Positions 43,822 to 53,034 of a DNA stretch of 64,000 nucleotides are shown piece by piece (the first letter of the stretch is position 1; each line of letters opens with the position of its first letter). The notes under the pieces are model-generated. The model searched no databases. It was not told where the DNA came from and saw only the letters and a program-made list of their open reading frames with translations. The DNA lies in contig JAHEWK010000030.1 in NCBI GenBank assembly GCA_020740775.1, forward strand, positions 310,001 through 374,000, written 5' to 3'. A program made the position numbers and the translations under genes. The stretch is from Ilyonectria destructans (taxonomy: Eukaryota > Ascomycota > Sordariomycetes > Hypocreales > Nectriaceae).

Positions 43822-46800
43822 CTACTTGCGGCTCCCCTTATGGCTCTTGCGCCAGAGCTTCCACTGAGCGGTAGCTTGCAGGTTGCCAATGGGTTCCCAC
43901 GTAGGCTCAGAGTAACCAACCCACTTCACTAAAGCTTCCTTGCGCCTTACGCCTTCCTCAGTCTTCCACTGCTCATCCAAAATGCGCTCTACCTGCCACT
44001 CCTCCTCGCCATCAACTAGAATGGGTGCCGGTTGTGTGTTATCTGGTCTCTGTGAGGGCAGGTGGTCTGTCGGTGCTGGGCGTAATAGATCGACGTGAAA
44101 GACTGGGTGAATCCTACCAGGTACGTTCAACTGATAGGAGTGAGAGTTAACTTCTCGGACCACTTGGTACTTGGCATGTAGCCAGTCCAGCTTCTTCGAT
44201 GGTCTTGTAGTCTTCACATTCTTCAAACTCAGATAGACCCAATCGCCTGGCTTATACCTCGGCGCTGCTGTGCGGGACTTGTTGGCGAACCGTTCCTGCT
44301 TCTCCTGGGCTATGGCGATGGCCGCCTGTGCCCATTCTGTAGCATCTTGCAATCGTCTTATAAAGTCCTCAGCGAGAGTTTCGCCCTCCTTCTGCTTTCC
44401 CTCAGTCATGCGGTCTGCCACCAGGCGGATCGGTTCGTTATGGTAGCCATGCATAAAGAAGAATGGGCTCAGGCCTGTTGAGGATGCTTCTCGGTTGTTT
44501 ATGCTTGCCATTGCAATTGGCAAGAGGTCCAGCCAGTTATCCTGAGTGTAGGTAGCCCAAATCCGTATAATCTTCTCGATCTCCTGATTCATACGTTCTG
44601 TAGCGCCATCAGTCTGAGGGTGATATCCCGTTGAGAGCCGTTGTTCAATCTTGAGGAGTTTGCAAAAGTGCTTCCACAAATCGCTTACAAACTGCGGCCC
44701 TCTATCACTAGTTATTGCTGTCGGTATGCCATGAATTGGGTAGTGGCGTTCAAAGAGCCTCTTTGCAACTGTCTCAGATGAGATGTCGTCCATTCCTTCT
44801 AGCTCTACCCCTTTCGTCAGGCGATCAGTGACAACCATACAATTTGTCGCTTTATCCCTCCCGGATGGTGGTAAGTCTGTAATGAAGTCGATTGAGATCT
44901 CTCCCCAGATGCGCTCAGGGACTGGCATTGGCTTGAGGAGCCCCTTCTTGGTGTCTCTCCAGATCGTATTCCTGCCACAGATCTCACAGTTTCTCACAAA
45001 CTGGCGCACATCTGCTGCTGCTCCAGGCCAGAAGAACTGCCTCGATAGAATAGTATAGGTAAGGTCTCTGCCGGGATGTCCAGTAATATGGGAGTCATGA
45101 ATATCCTGAATGATCTTTGTGCGAAGGGGTTCTAAATTTGGAATCCAGACTCGATCGCGGAAACGAAGAAGACCTCGCTCATCCACAGTGCACTCAGTGA
45201 TGCTAACAGTTTTCTCCTTCTGAAGGTGGGTAGGCAAGTGTCTTTCGTCCCTAGCCACACACATTGTGAGTTGTCTGTAGAGTGCATCCTTTCGAGCTTC
45301 GTGCCATAGGGTCTGTAGTTCTTGGTCTTCAAAAAGCCGTACTTCCTCTTCAAAGTTGATTTCCTCAGGTTTCGCCGGGACTCCCATTGATGCAATGTGC
45401 ACACTTTTGAGGTGTTCGGACTGCAACATCCTCATGAACCTAGCCTTCAACCGTTCGTCGCTACCATCTGCTGGGAGGTCCTGCCCCCTACGAGACAGGA
45501 CATCAGGACGCCCCAAGCTCTTGCCTGGCTTCCACTCCAGAGTGAAGTTGAACCTAGCGAGGTACTCGGACCAACGCACTTGCCTCTCAGTAAGCTGCTT
45601 CTCAGAATAAAAGTACTTTAAGTTCTTATGGTCTGTGAGAACCGTAAAGTGCTTAACTGCCTGCAACTCGGGCTGCCATGCTTCAAGACAGCGTATAATG
45701 GCAAGGAGTTCCTTATCGTGAATGGGGTAGTTGGCTTCAGCAGGAGAGTGCTTCTTCGACAAATAAGCAACAGGGCGCCAAATACTATGGTCGTCCTTCT
45801 GTAGCATCAGCCCTCCTGTAGCGTAACCAGAGGAATCAGCCTCGACCATAGTCTCTCTCTCCGGGTCGAAATGCGCGAGGATTGGGGCCGTAATGAGCAT
45901 TTCCTTCAGCTTGTCGAATGCTTCTTCACATCGGTCGTCCCATTTGAACTGAACATCCTTCTTCGTTAGCTCGGTCAACGGTCGAGCTATGTCTGAGAAG
46001 TCTTCGATGAAAACCCTGTAGAAGTTCACGAAGCCAATGAACCCGCGAACTCCTTTGACTGAGGTTGGTGTAGCCCATTCTCTGATTGCCTTGACTTTCT
46101 CGGGTTCGACTCGGATGCCAACCTCCGCCTCGATCAAAAAGCCCAAATACTTGACAGTCTTGACCTCAAATTCGCACTTATCGATATCAATCTGGAGGCC
46201 AGCATCCATCAATCTTTGTAGAACTCGGCCGACCTTCCTCCTGTGGTCCTTCAGGGACCCTGAGGAGTATACTAAGACATCATCCACATATGCAGAAGCA
46301 AAGTCATCCAGGTAGTCTTGTAAGGTGCTGTTGATGTAGCGTTGGAAGGCAGCTGGGGCTCCAGTCAACCCAAATGGCATGACTCGGTACTCAAAGGAAC
46401 CATATCTCGTACGAAAGGCCGTTTTGTGTATGTCTTCCTCCGCTATCCGTACCTTATTGAAGGCAGCGATGATGTCGAGTTTTGTGAACCACTTTGCCTT
46501 TGCGATATTCCTTAAGGTTTCACTCAGAAGCGGAAGAGGGTACCGGTCCTTCTTGGTAATGCTGTTCAACCCTCGGTAGTCGACGCAAAAGCGAATTCCT
46601 CCACCTGGTTTCTTAACTAATAGGACTGGGGCAGCTGCCGGGGAGCTGCTCGCGCGGATAAACTCCTTGTCCAGCAGCTCGGTGAGGGTCTTCCTCAAAA
46701 CCAGGAGCTCTTCTCTTCTCATACCGTACAACGGGCTCCAAGGGAGGTTCCTCTCATTTCCATCTTTGTCCTTCATGATCTGGATTCGAAGGTCGATACT

Positions 46801-47421
46801 GGGTCGTAGGGGCGGGGGTTTGTCGGCCAGTTTCCTGCTGAATGCCTGGAGCCATTGGTGGTAATGCTTCGGAAGCTTCTCTTTTGGGTCCGTCCTCGTC
46901 TTCGGCCTTAGGGCCTTATCGATGTCCTTCAGGGTGACGGAGAACACTCCAGTGCCCTGCCGCCTCTTGTCTCGTCGTACCTCTGCCATGAAGACTGATG
47001 CCATCACTTGTTTGACCTTCACATCTGGGACTGGTTGCTTAGCCCGGTTCCATACCTGCACACCTGAGGACCTAATCGTAAGGCAGCCCTTCTTTGCTGA
47101 GATATGTACGTCCTCATCTTCCATCCAAGGCTTCCCAAGGATAATACTATAGTTCAGCTTTGGAACCACGTAGAAGAAAATCCTTTGGCGCTGGTGACCG
47201 TCGATATCAACTGACGCATAAGTGACTGTGTCAATCACTGTATTGGGGTCGCCAGTAGCGTTCTCAAGTTTCCGAGGAGGAATGGGGATCCGTGGCAGCT
47301 TTAAGGAGCGGAAGAGTTGATCATTTATAGCAGCATAGCAAAGACAACCGTAGTCGACCAGACCTGTAGTGAAGTCGGTTGCATTAAGTCTGATGTCGAC
47401 TAGGAAAGGGTCTCCATCCAT
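43822..47421 (-). CDS. pol: Gypsy pol: protease, RT, RNase H, integrase, chromodomain (1199 aa from first Met)
   Basis: Protease-like region at ~1-125 with LVDYGCLCYA near residue 21-30. Reverse transcriptase at ~250-430, with YVDD at 378-381 and the VMPFGLTGAPAAFQ motif. RNase H follows (TVLTDHKNLKYF). The integrase has an HHCC zinc domain (HITGH ... CEICGRN) and acidic residues in SIDFITDLP, TSDRGPQF and ATERMNQEIE. A C-terminal chromodomain (EWQVERILDEQ ... LVKWVGYSEPTWEP) places it among chromoviruses, where this domain directs integration to heterochromatin marks. It is in the same frame as gag, 17 codons after a single TAG, so it is probably made as Gag-Pol. No stops or shifts are present. 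Confidence 0.93.
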   Translation of the reverse strand: MDGDPFLVDIRLNATDFTTGLVDYGCLCYAAINDQLFRSLKLPRIPIPPRKLENATGDPNTVIDTVTYASVDIDGHQRQRIFFYVVPKLNYSIILGKPWMEDEDVHISAKKGCLTIRSSGVQVWNRAKQPVPDVKVKQVMASVFMAEVRRDKRRQGTGVFSVTLKDIDKALRPKTRTDPKEKLPKHYHQWLQAFSRKLADKPPPLRPSIDLRIQIMKDKDGNERNLPWSPLYGMRREELLVLRKTLTELLDKEFIRASSSPAAAPVLLVKKPGGGIRFCVDYRGLNSITKKDRYPLPLLSETLRNIAKAKWFTKLDIIAAFNKVRIAEEDIHKTAFRTRYGSFEYRVMPFGLTGAPAAFQRYINSTLQDYLDDFASAYVDDVLVYSSGSLKDHRRKVGRVLQRLMDAGLQIDIDKCEFEVKTVKYLGFLIEAEVGIRVEPEKVKAIREWATPTSVKGVRGFIGFVNFYRVFIEDFSDIARPLTELTKKDVQFKWDDRCEEAFDKLKEMLITAPILAHFDPERETMVEADSSGYATGGLMLQKDDHSIWRPVAYLSKKHSPAEANYPIHDKELLAIIRCLEAWQPELQAVKHFTVLTDHKNLKYFYSEKQLTERQVRWSEYLARFNFTLEWKPGKSLGRPDVLSRRGQDLPADGSDERLKARFMRMLQSEHLKSVHIASMGVPAKPEEINFEEEVRLFEDQELQTLWHEARKDALYRQLTMCVARDERHLPTHLQKEKTVSITECTVDERGLLRFRDRVWIPNLEPLRTKIIQDIHDSHITGHPGRDLTYTILSRQFFWPGAAADVRQFVRNCEICGRNTIWRDTKKGLLKPMPVPERIWGEISIDFITDLPPSGRDKATNCMVVTDRLTKGVELEGMDDISSETVAKRLFERHYPIHGIPTAITSDRGPQFVSDLWKHFCKLLKIEQRLSTGYHPQTDGATERMNQEIEKIIRIWATYTQDNWLDLLPIAMASINNREASSTGLSPFFFMHGYHNEPIRLVADRMTEGKQKEGETLAEDFIRRLQDATEWAQAAIAIAQEKQERFANKSRTAAPRYKPGDWVYLSLKNVKTTRPSKKLDWLHAKYQVVREVNSHSYQLNVPGRIHPVFHVDLLRPAPTDHLPSQRPDNTQPAPILVDGEEEWQVERILDEQWKTEEGVRRKEALVKWVGYSEPTWEPIGNLQATAQWKLWRKSHKGSRK

Positions 47422-47469
47422 CTTTGCTCTGCCATCTCTTTTCCATTCCCTCCGAGCTGCCGCGTGCCC

Positions 47470-47472
47470 CTA
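47470..47472 (-). promoter_or_regulatory. In-frame UAG between gag and pol, candidate readthrough site
   Basis: The context is CAA TAG GGG. Gag, stop, 16 codons and the pol Met are all in one frame. Readthrough would give one Gag-Pol of about 1645 residues (about 1625 from the 48699 start). A mutation of a sense codon in a one-frame Gag-Pol is the alternative. Confidence 0.6.
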
Positions 47473-48759
47473 TTGCTCATCTCCAGTGGTCTCATTCTCA
47501 CTCGACTCGTCCTCGAATGCTGCTTTAATGACGCGAGGCCTTGCTGATGTAACGCTGACATGTGTCTGCGAATCCGGGCGTAGGGGTGCTGCTAATGGGC
47601 ATGTGAGGATTCTGCAGTCGTCTCTCCCACAGCGGAGGCAACGGTGCTCGCGTCGTCGCGCGTCGATCTCCTCCTGACTAACCCACTTGGCTCTCTTCCC
47701 CAGGAGGGTTTTATCCTGAGGTCGCTTCGAAGGATACCCATTGAGATTATTGTTCCTCCTGGGCCTCAATGCATTGACCTGCATCGAGCCCGGGGGGGTC
47801 GGGTCCCATTCTATCATGTCCTCTCTCTTAGCTTCCGGTTGGGCACGACTGCCAGGGGCAGCGGGTGAAGGGGCCCTCGGTTGACTCCTGCTGCTGTTCG
47901 ACTTCTTCCACTGACCAAGCAGCTCCATAGAGTTGCTCAACTCGTCACACTTCGTTGCAAGGCCGACGTAGGAGTTGATCTCGGCTCGGTTTACCGGCAC
48001 AAGCATCATCTTCAGCTTATCGTTCAAGGCATTGCGTAAGTATGAGATTTTGCTGTCATCAGGCCACGCTTCCGCATTTGCATTGGCAATCTCTCTCTCG
48101 AATCGGGGGTAGAAGGTAGCAAAGGACTCGTTCTCTCCTTGCTTGAGGCTGTGTAGTGCCTGAATAGCCTTCCTTTCGCGGTCCCGGTCTCCATATAAGA
48201 GGTCCAGGCGATTGAGAAGCGAAGCGGGTTTGGCCTCTGGGTTTTTGGCCTCGATCTCCACAAACGTGGTGACATCCTCCTTTGCTCTTCCCGATAGCCG
48301 AGAGTACACATACTTGAATTGTGATGTAGAGTTGCCCAGTGCATCAGCGTCTTCATGCAGCTTGTTCTCCATCTCCAGCTTCCATCCACGCCATGTACTC
48401 TTCTTTCCTTCGTAAAGGGCTGGGTCGGGGAGTCGAGGGCGTGGTCGCTGAGTGGGCTTCTGTTCGGGAACTGGGATGCTGACTTCTTCTTGGGGTGTCG
48501 AGATACTGAGTCCGCTCGGGGTAAGGGGGGCGGTATTGGTTCGTCTGTCGTGGACTGCAGTTTCGACGGCTTGTAACTTCAATCTAAACTCTTCTTCGTT
48601 CTCGGCTAGAGTTCTTTTGAGCTCTGCGTTTTCTTCTCGTACGCTCTTGAGCTCCTGCATTATAGCTTCGAGGGTGTCGGTCGGGTTGACGTGATCCATT
48701 CTGTCGGCTTCTAGCTCAAAGTCTTCGATAACAAAATAATAAGTGCTCCAGATATGCAA
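47470..48759 (-). CDS. gag: Gypsy gag (429 codons; likely start at 48699)
   Basis: The likely start is MDHVNPTDTLEAIMQELKSV at 48699. A coiled-coil start, retrotransposon gag core (WRGWKLEMENKLHEDADALG ... GDRDRERKAIQALHSLKQGE) and a zinc-knuckle-like HRCLRCGRDDCRILTC follow. The knuckle is C-x2-C-x4-C-x4-C, so the usual His is replaced by Cys. The frame ends GDEQ-TAG-GHAAA and continues into pol. It forms the particle and packages RNA. Confidence 0.87.
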   Translation of the reverse strand: MHIWSTYYFVIEDFELEADRMDHVNPTDTLEAIMQELKSVREENAELKRTLAENEEEFRLKLQAVETAVHDRRTNTAPLTPSGLSISTPQEEVSIPVPEQKPTQRPRPRLPDPALYEGKKSTWRGWKLEMENKLHEDADALGNSTSQFKYVYSRLSGRAKEDVTTFVEIEAKNPEAKPASLLNRLDLLYGDRDRERKAIQALHSLKQGENESFATFYPRFEREIANANAEAWPDDSKISYLRNALNDKLKMMLVPVNRAEINSYVGLATKCDELSNSMELLGQWKKSNSSRSQPRAPSPAAPGSRAQPEAKREDMIEWDPTPPGSMQVNALRPRRNNNLNGYPSKRPQDKTLLGKRAKWVSQEEIDARRREHRCLRCGRDDCRILTCPLAAPLRPDSQTHVSVTSARPRVIKAAFEDESSENETTGDEQ

Positions 48760-48767
48760 ATAAAATG

Positions 48768-48779
48768 ATCTTTGATGTA
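48768..48779 (-). promoter_or_regulatory. Self-primer-type primer binding site
   Basis: On the minus strand TACATCAAAGAT directly follows the 5' LTR. The same 12 bases in the opposite sense (ATCTTTGATGTA on the minus strand) occur inside the LTR at 48832-48843. RNA starting there could fold back to prime itself, as known for Tf1/sushi elements. No tRNA-type PBS was recognised. Confidence 0.65.
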
Positions 48780-48901
48780 TGTGAACGGCCTCTAGTAACT
48801 GTATTCCAGCTATCTAGTCCAGGATGCTATTTACATCAAAGATGAAGAAGAAAGAAAGAAATTCCTAAATGCCCCTGAGCTGTGGAACGATTTCTCGTGC
48901 C

Positions 48902-48941
48902 TACGGAAGGCCGGAGGGATCAACTGGTCATAACCCCCCTG
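48902..48941 (+). repeat. Element 2 left terminal inverted repeat (40 bp)
   Basis: Perfect inverse of 54057-54096. Identity stops exactly after ...AACCCCCCTG. Confidence 0.95.
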
Positions 48942-49333
48942 GCCTCACAGACCCTTGCCAATTGTCTCTTAGGTCGACCCTGGCGTGTGAGCCCATTCCT
49001 GCTTAGATAAATATCACTCTTGGCCACATACGCTGCTCCCAAAACAGCCAAGTGCCAGAGCTGAGGCAGTGGCACTACGGCAGTATTGCTCGTATGATTC
49101 CATTCGCAATTTGCCGTTCTCCAGTCAACCCCAGATCTACAATTGCCAGTTGTTATGATAATATATCTCTCTGTATGTAACCATACTGTACCGGCTTCAT
49201 ATATACAAACTACCATTCTCATCTCTACTATAAGAGAGTGCTCTTCTTCTTATACTTGAACTTGAACTGAAATCACTCTTCCTCCCATTCTTATCTACAG
49301 GTAAACCTTCTGTCTCTTTTACACAAGCCCATC
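48942..49333. other. Element 2 left leader, probable gene A promoter
   Basis: No frame is supported. AT-rich sequence (TTATGATAATATATC) at 49153-49167 could serve as a TATA-like core. Confidence 0.4.
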
Positions 49334-50473
49334 ATGCCTTCTACTTTGACTCCATTCTGTTCTATTGGGGGAGGCAGGCATGCCAGCTTCCAAGCTAAGA
49401 ACCCCCGTGCAGTTTGCTGCCCCCATTGTGGACAACAGTTCAAACCGATCACTGATTGTGTTGATCTTACGGAGGACGACGATGAAGATGCCCCTACTCC
49501 TACTGCCGTCCCTACTTCTCGCCCCAACGAGCGCCGCAAACTATCATCAACGATTATTCCTACCAATCGCTCGACTTCACTCCCCGCTGGTATCGAAAAT
49601 GCCACGCTTGACGCAATGGCTAGGCGTCAAGAAAGCATTGCCAATACGGGCCGCAAAGACCCAATTGCTATTGGGGTTCAAGCTACATTCTGGGTTGGTG
49701 CTGGAGCCTATGAATATATTGGCGACATTAAGACCATTGAGTACAGCAGCGCGCCGAAAGCCGTACGGAAGTGCATGGGCAATGTTTCAGTTGTCCTCCA
49801 TCGCGACCACGGGACTCATGAGGCGATGGTGCGTTATCTAGTCAAGCAACTAGATCTAGAGCAGAGCAAGCATGCGTGGGAAGTTGTCTTCTCCGTCGAG
49901 AAAGGTGGCAGCGCGCCTGGACCAGCACGACTGCCCGAAAGGGCTTACACAACTACTAGACTCTACGACCTCTTGCGCCAGACTTCTACCAACTTTGACA
50001 AGGACATCAGGAGCTCTAAGGCTTCTCTGAGCTTCTGGCGTTTCTTTGAACTTGACCCTTTGGAGATGCCACCAAAGCCTAGGACCAAGAGGGGTTACGA
50101 GATCATGTCGGATGCTGACTCAGAGACATACTCGCCAAGTCCCAAGAAGAAAAAGGCCACTCGCCCAAAGGCACGCCTTCCAGCTGTCAAAGAAGAGTGG
50201 ACTGTGACTGTGAAGTCAGAAGCTATTAAGCAGGAACCAACCACGCCTCTATCGGCAATAAAGGCGGCAATCAAACAAGAGCGCATCGTCGAAGACAAGC
50301 ATATCGAGGATGACGACCCCTTCCTCTCTGACGTTGAGAATAAGACTATGAATGAGTTGTTGGCCGAGATTGTTGTCGCTGGGGATGAGGAGATCAGGGT
50401 TGAAACAACCCCTTCAAAGAGACAATCATCTCGTGTATCCAAGAAGTCATGGAAGGTGCAGCAGGATACATAG
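49334..50473 (+). CDS. Element 2 gene A: CPHCG-motif accessory protein, 379 aa
   Basis: A single frame starts MPSTLTPFCSIGGGRHASF. The CCPHCG motif is at ~28-33, followed at once by DCVDLTEDDDEDAP, which fits the SUMO-interacting pattern (hydrophobic core plus acidic run). The middle domain (QATFWVGAGAYEYIGDIK ... AWEVVFSVEKGG ... TRLYDLLRQTSTNF) parallels gene A of Element 1. The C-terminal third is basic (SPKKKKATRPKAR) and contains four psi-K-x-E sites (VKEE, VKSE, IKQE twice), the consensus for SUMO attachment. It ends with a DDDPFLSDVENKT acidic patch that also occurs, as EDPFEDS, in Element 1. Function is unknown. Confidence 0.82.
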   Translation: MPSTLTPFCSIGGGRHASFQAKNPRAVCCPHCGQQFKPITDCVDLTEDDDEDAPTPTAVPTSRPNERRKLSSTIIPTNRSTSLPAGIENATLDAMARRQESIANTGRKDPIAIGVQATFWVGAGAYEYIGDIKTIEYSSAPKAVRKCMGNVSVVLHRDHGTHEAMVRYLVKQLDLEQSKHAWEVVFSVEKGGSAPGPARLPERAYTTTRLYDLLRQTSTNFDKDIRSSKASLSFWRFFELDPLEMPPKPRTKRGYEIMSDADSETYSPSPKKKKATRPKARLPAVKEEWTVTVKSEAIKQEPTTPLSAIKAAIKQERIVEDKHIEDDDPFLSDVENKTMNELLAEIVVAGDEEIRVETTPSKRQSSRVSKKSWKVQQDT

Positions 50474-50985
50474 GAAGGTGTACTGTTGTGGCGTTAGGAT
50501 CTCTTTATTCTTGTAATTTTAGATACGGGTGTGTGTGTGTGTGTGTGATCAATACTCTTAGTCTATTTGCGTAACAAAGAGAATACTTGTAGTCCCTTAC
50601 AGACGCTTTATGTATATGCACAGCACGGTCCTGATATGACAAAGGGTTACAATTAGTGTGTGATATCCTTGGCCATTGAAGGCCTCATGATACCTTAACA
50701 CTTATCGCAAGTGAAGCCTCCAAAGTATCAGGGGTGAGAGCGGGTCTTAGTGTGTGCACTTGCGATAAGTTCAAGACCTGTGTTTCAATTGACAAGTAAC
50801 CTTTTTGCGCTATTTGCGAAAGCCTTGGGTTCGAATTCTGTTTTTCCTTTTTTTGGGGGGCTGGTTGGCGTGCAGGTTGTGTAATTGCGATGAGGCTGCG
50901 CAACCAAGAGAAGGGAAGGTATGCAACGAAGAGGAGGTTCGCAATGAAGAGAACTCGAAAGAGCATACATATATATGAGGCTCAA
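50474..50985. other. Element 2 convergent spacer between genes A and B
   Basis: Includes a (GT)n run at 50529-50548 and a 14-bp inverted repeat (see 50700-50770). No gene is supported. Confidence 0.55.
50700..50770. terminator. Inverted repeat between convergent genes A and B
   Basis: ACTTATCGCAAGTG at 50700-50713 is the exact inverse of 50757-50770. It lies between the converging 3' ends and may form a hairpin in either transcript. A role in transcript end formation is inference. Confidence 0.4.
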
Positions 50986-52630
50986 TTAAAAAGCATCATC
51001 CTCTGCAGCTGCCGCAGCAACGCTTTGGCTGAGTTCTTCCACATGGATGCCATTGTCTCCTAAATGGCCTCTAAGTCGATCAAGGCCACCAACAGGCGTC
51101 TCTAAAAGGCCAATACTCGGGGCTGTGTTCTGCTCGAGATGACGCTGTAGATAATCACGCAAGGCGAGGTATGCAGACAGGCGTGGTGTTTCTCCAGAAT
51201 CCCTCTCGTTATCCTCCTCTTCTTCCTTAGGATCATCTTTATATCCATATTCTTCTGCAAAGACTTCGCACACATCGATCGTATCGTCCGGCAAATATGC
51301 ATCAAGGTCATAGGGGTCGTCGGCAAAGGCATTCTGCAACTCCTCGAGGCGGTCTTGAGGAATGACTTCAGCAAAGTTCGTAGCTTGATGAGCCTCAGGT
51401 TGATGATATAGTACAAAAGGCTGGCCCGGCACAACATGTGGTCTGTTGCTTTGCTTGCGAATGTAGTGGGAGTTCCACATCAACACAAAGTCGGCAAACT
51501 CCCTGCGCAGGATTGGCATGTAGATATAGAGTAAGGCAATGCGGTCGGGGAGGGAGTCATTAGAGAAATGACTGATCTGTGTGAGGGTTATGAAGTACTT
51601 CTGTAGATAAAGACTTTATGTTAGTTACGGTAATGAGTCAAGAGAGAGAACATACCCGCCAAGCCCCTCCTCTTCCTCGAGAGAAGCGAAGCCACCAACT
51701 CTCAATCTTCTCATTACTAGTGCTTTTTCCATATATCCAGCACTGTCGGAATGTAATGGGATCCCTTTGTCCATCATCACGCACACGTAGTCGGTTTTGG
51801 GAGAGATACCAATGTGCACCCGCCATGAGAACAGTTTCTCCTCCGCGGTCAGAGCGGACGAGATTCGGCATCTTCCCTCGCTCAGAGAGAACACGTAGAT
51901 ACTGGCCTGCTACACTACGCGATGTACCAGCAGAGATTCCAATATAGAACCAGGTTATGTAGCGCGAGTAGGCATCAATTGAGGCGTAGATCTCAAATCC
52001 CCAGGCCTTGAGCTTGTCATGTGCATCAATTGACCAGATGAAGTCAGGCCCTGGGGCAGTCCATCCAACGCGCTGGTATCTCATCGTCTTCCATCGATCT
52101 GTAACACTCGCAGGATGGAACTCTCGAAATGCATCATAGAGTACCTTCCGACTGAGTACGTGACCTTGTTGGCGCACGTAGGTATAGAGATATGTTCGGC
52201 CGTATGTATTGAGGATTGTATTGCGCCGGGACTGGGATTCGAAAAACTCTCGTAACTTTTCGAGTTGGGGGGCGATTTTGTCTTCATCTTGGCGGCGCCA
52301 AAGGCCGAGTTCTCGACGTATACGGCTCAGACCTGTCTTAGTGATAATGAAACCGTCTGAATGGAGCTGGAGGAGGAGGAAGTGATCATTGAGAACCTGT
52401 TGAAAGAAGAGGTATTTGATACGATCACGTAGTTCCTCTGTATCCTGCGTCAACGTTCGAAAGGAAGTGCCCCATTTACGGAAGTTCCAGTAAAGTGTTG
52501 ATTGACTTATCTCTAGGGAGTAGTCAGATGCGAGTCGCTGCAGAATCTCTTGGTTAGTGAGCTTATCGTGAGACCTCCATTCCTCAAGCTGGAATTGATA
52601 GAGAGATAGATCGTGAGTTGGCCGAACCAT
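50986..52630 (-). CDS. Element 2 gene B: DDE integrase/transposase with N-terminal HTH, 529 aa
   Basis: Exon 1 (52630-51656) and exon 2 (51600-50986) are joined across a 55-bp intron (GTATGT...CTACAG) at the codon boundary after GGAWR, the same site and phase as in Element 1. HTH 1-55 (YQFQLEEWRS ... STLYWNFRKWG). Catalytic D202 (FIWSIDAHDKL), D261 (LVRSDRGGET) and E310 (NEKIESWW), with 48 residues between the last two. Exon 2 begins KYFITLTQIS, includes RIALLYIYMPILRREF and the strongly conserved WNSHYIRKQSNRPHVVPG, then an acidic tail. Identity to Element 1 gene B is highest in the catalytic core and at WN-HYIRKQ-NRPHV. Confidence 0.9.
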
Positions 52631-53034
52631 GTTCTCTCATCCCCGAGGATAAGTCAACAAGAGTAATACAGGACAGAAAAGTGGGGAAGAGAGAAAGGGG
52701 GAGGAAATGTCTCATACACAAGAGTGGAGAATAGAATCTTTTCATACCGCCTCGTATGCTACTAGTGCTGACGCGGACTGGTCTACCCCTGACGAGAACT
52801 GGTCTACCCCTGATGATCAATACTCTTCATACCCTATACCTATGTCAATTCAAGAAAATAATTCAAATAAATTTATCAAGAGATCAAGATAAAGAAGGCA
52901 TATATAATATCATGGTGAAGTCATTACTTATTTCTGAGTTATACTTAAAGAGAAGGAGGGGTATCAATCCATTAGTTCCTCCTACGCCATATCCTAAGAT
53001 TACATGAAACAAAGGGAGAGACCTGCATCGCGAT
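52631..53034. other. Element 2 spacer between genes B and C
   Basis: Probable gene B promoter. Direct repeats of CTGGTCTACCCCTGA are seen at 52778-52813. No gene is supported. Confidence 0.5.
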
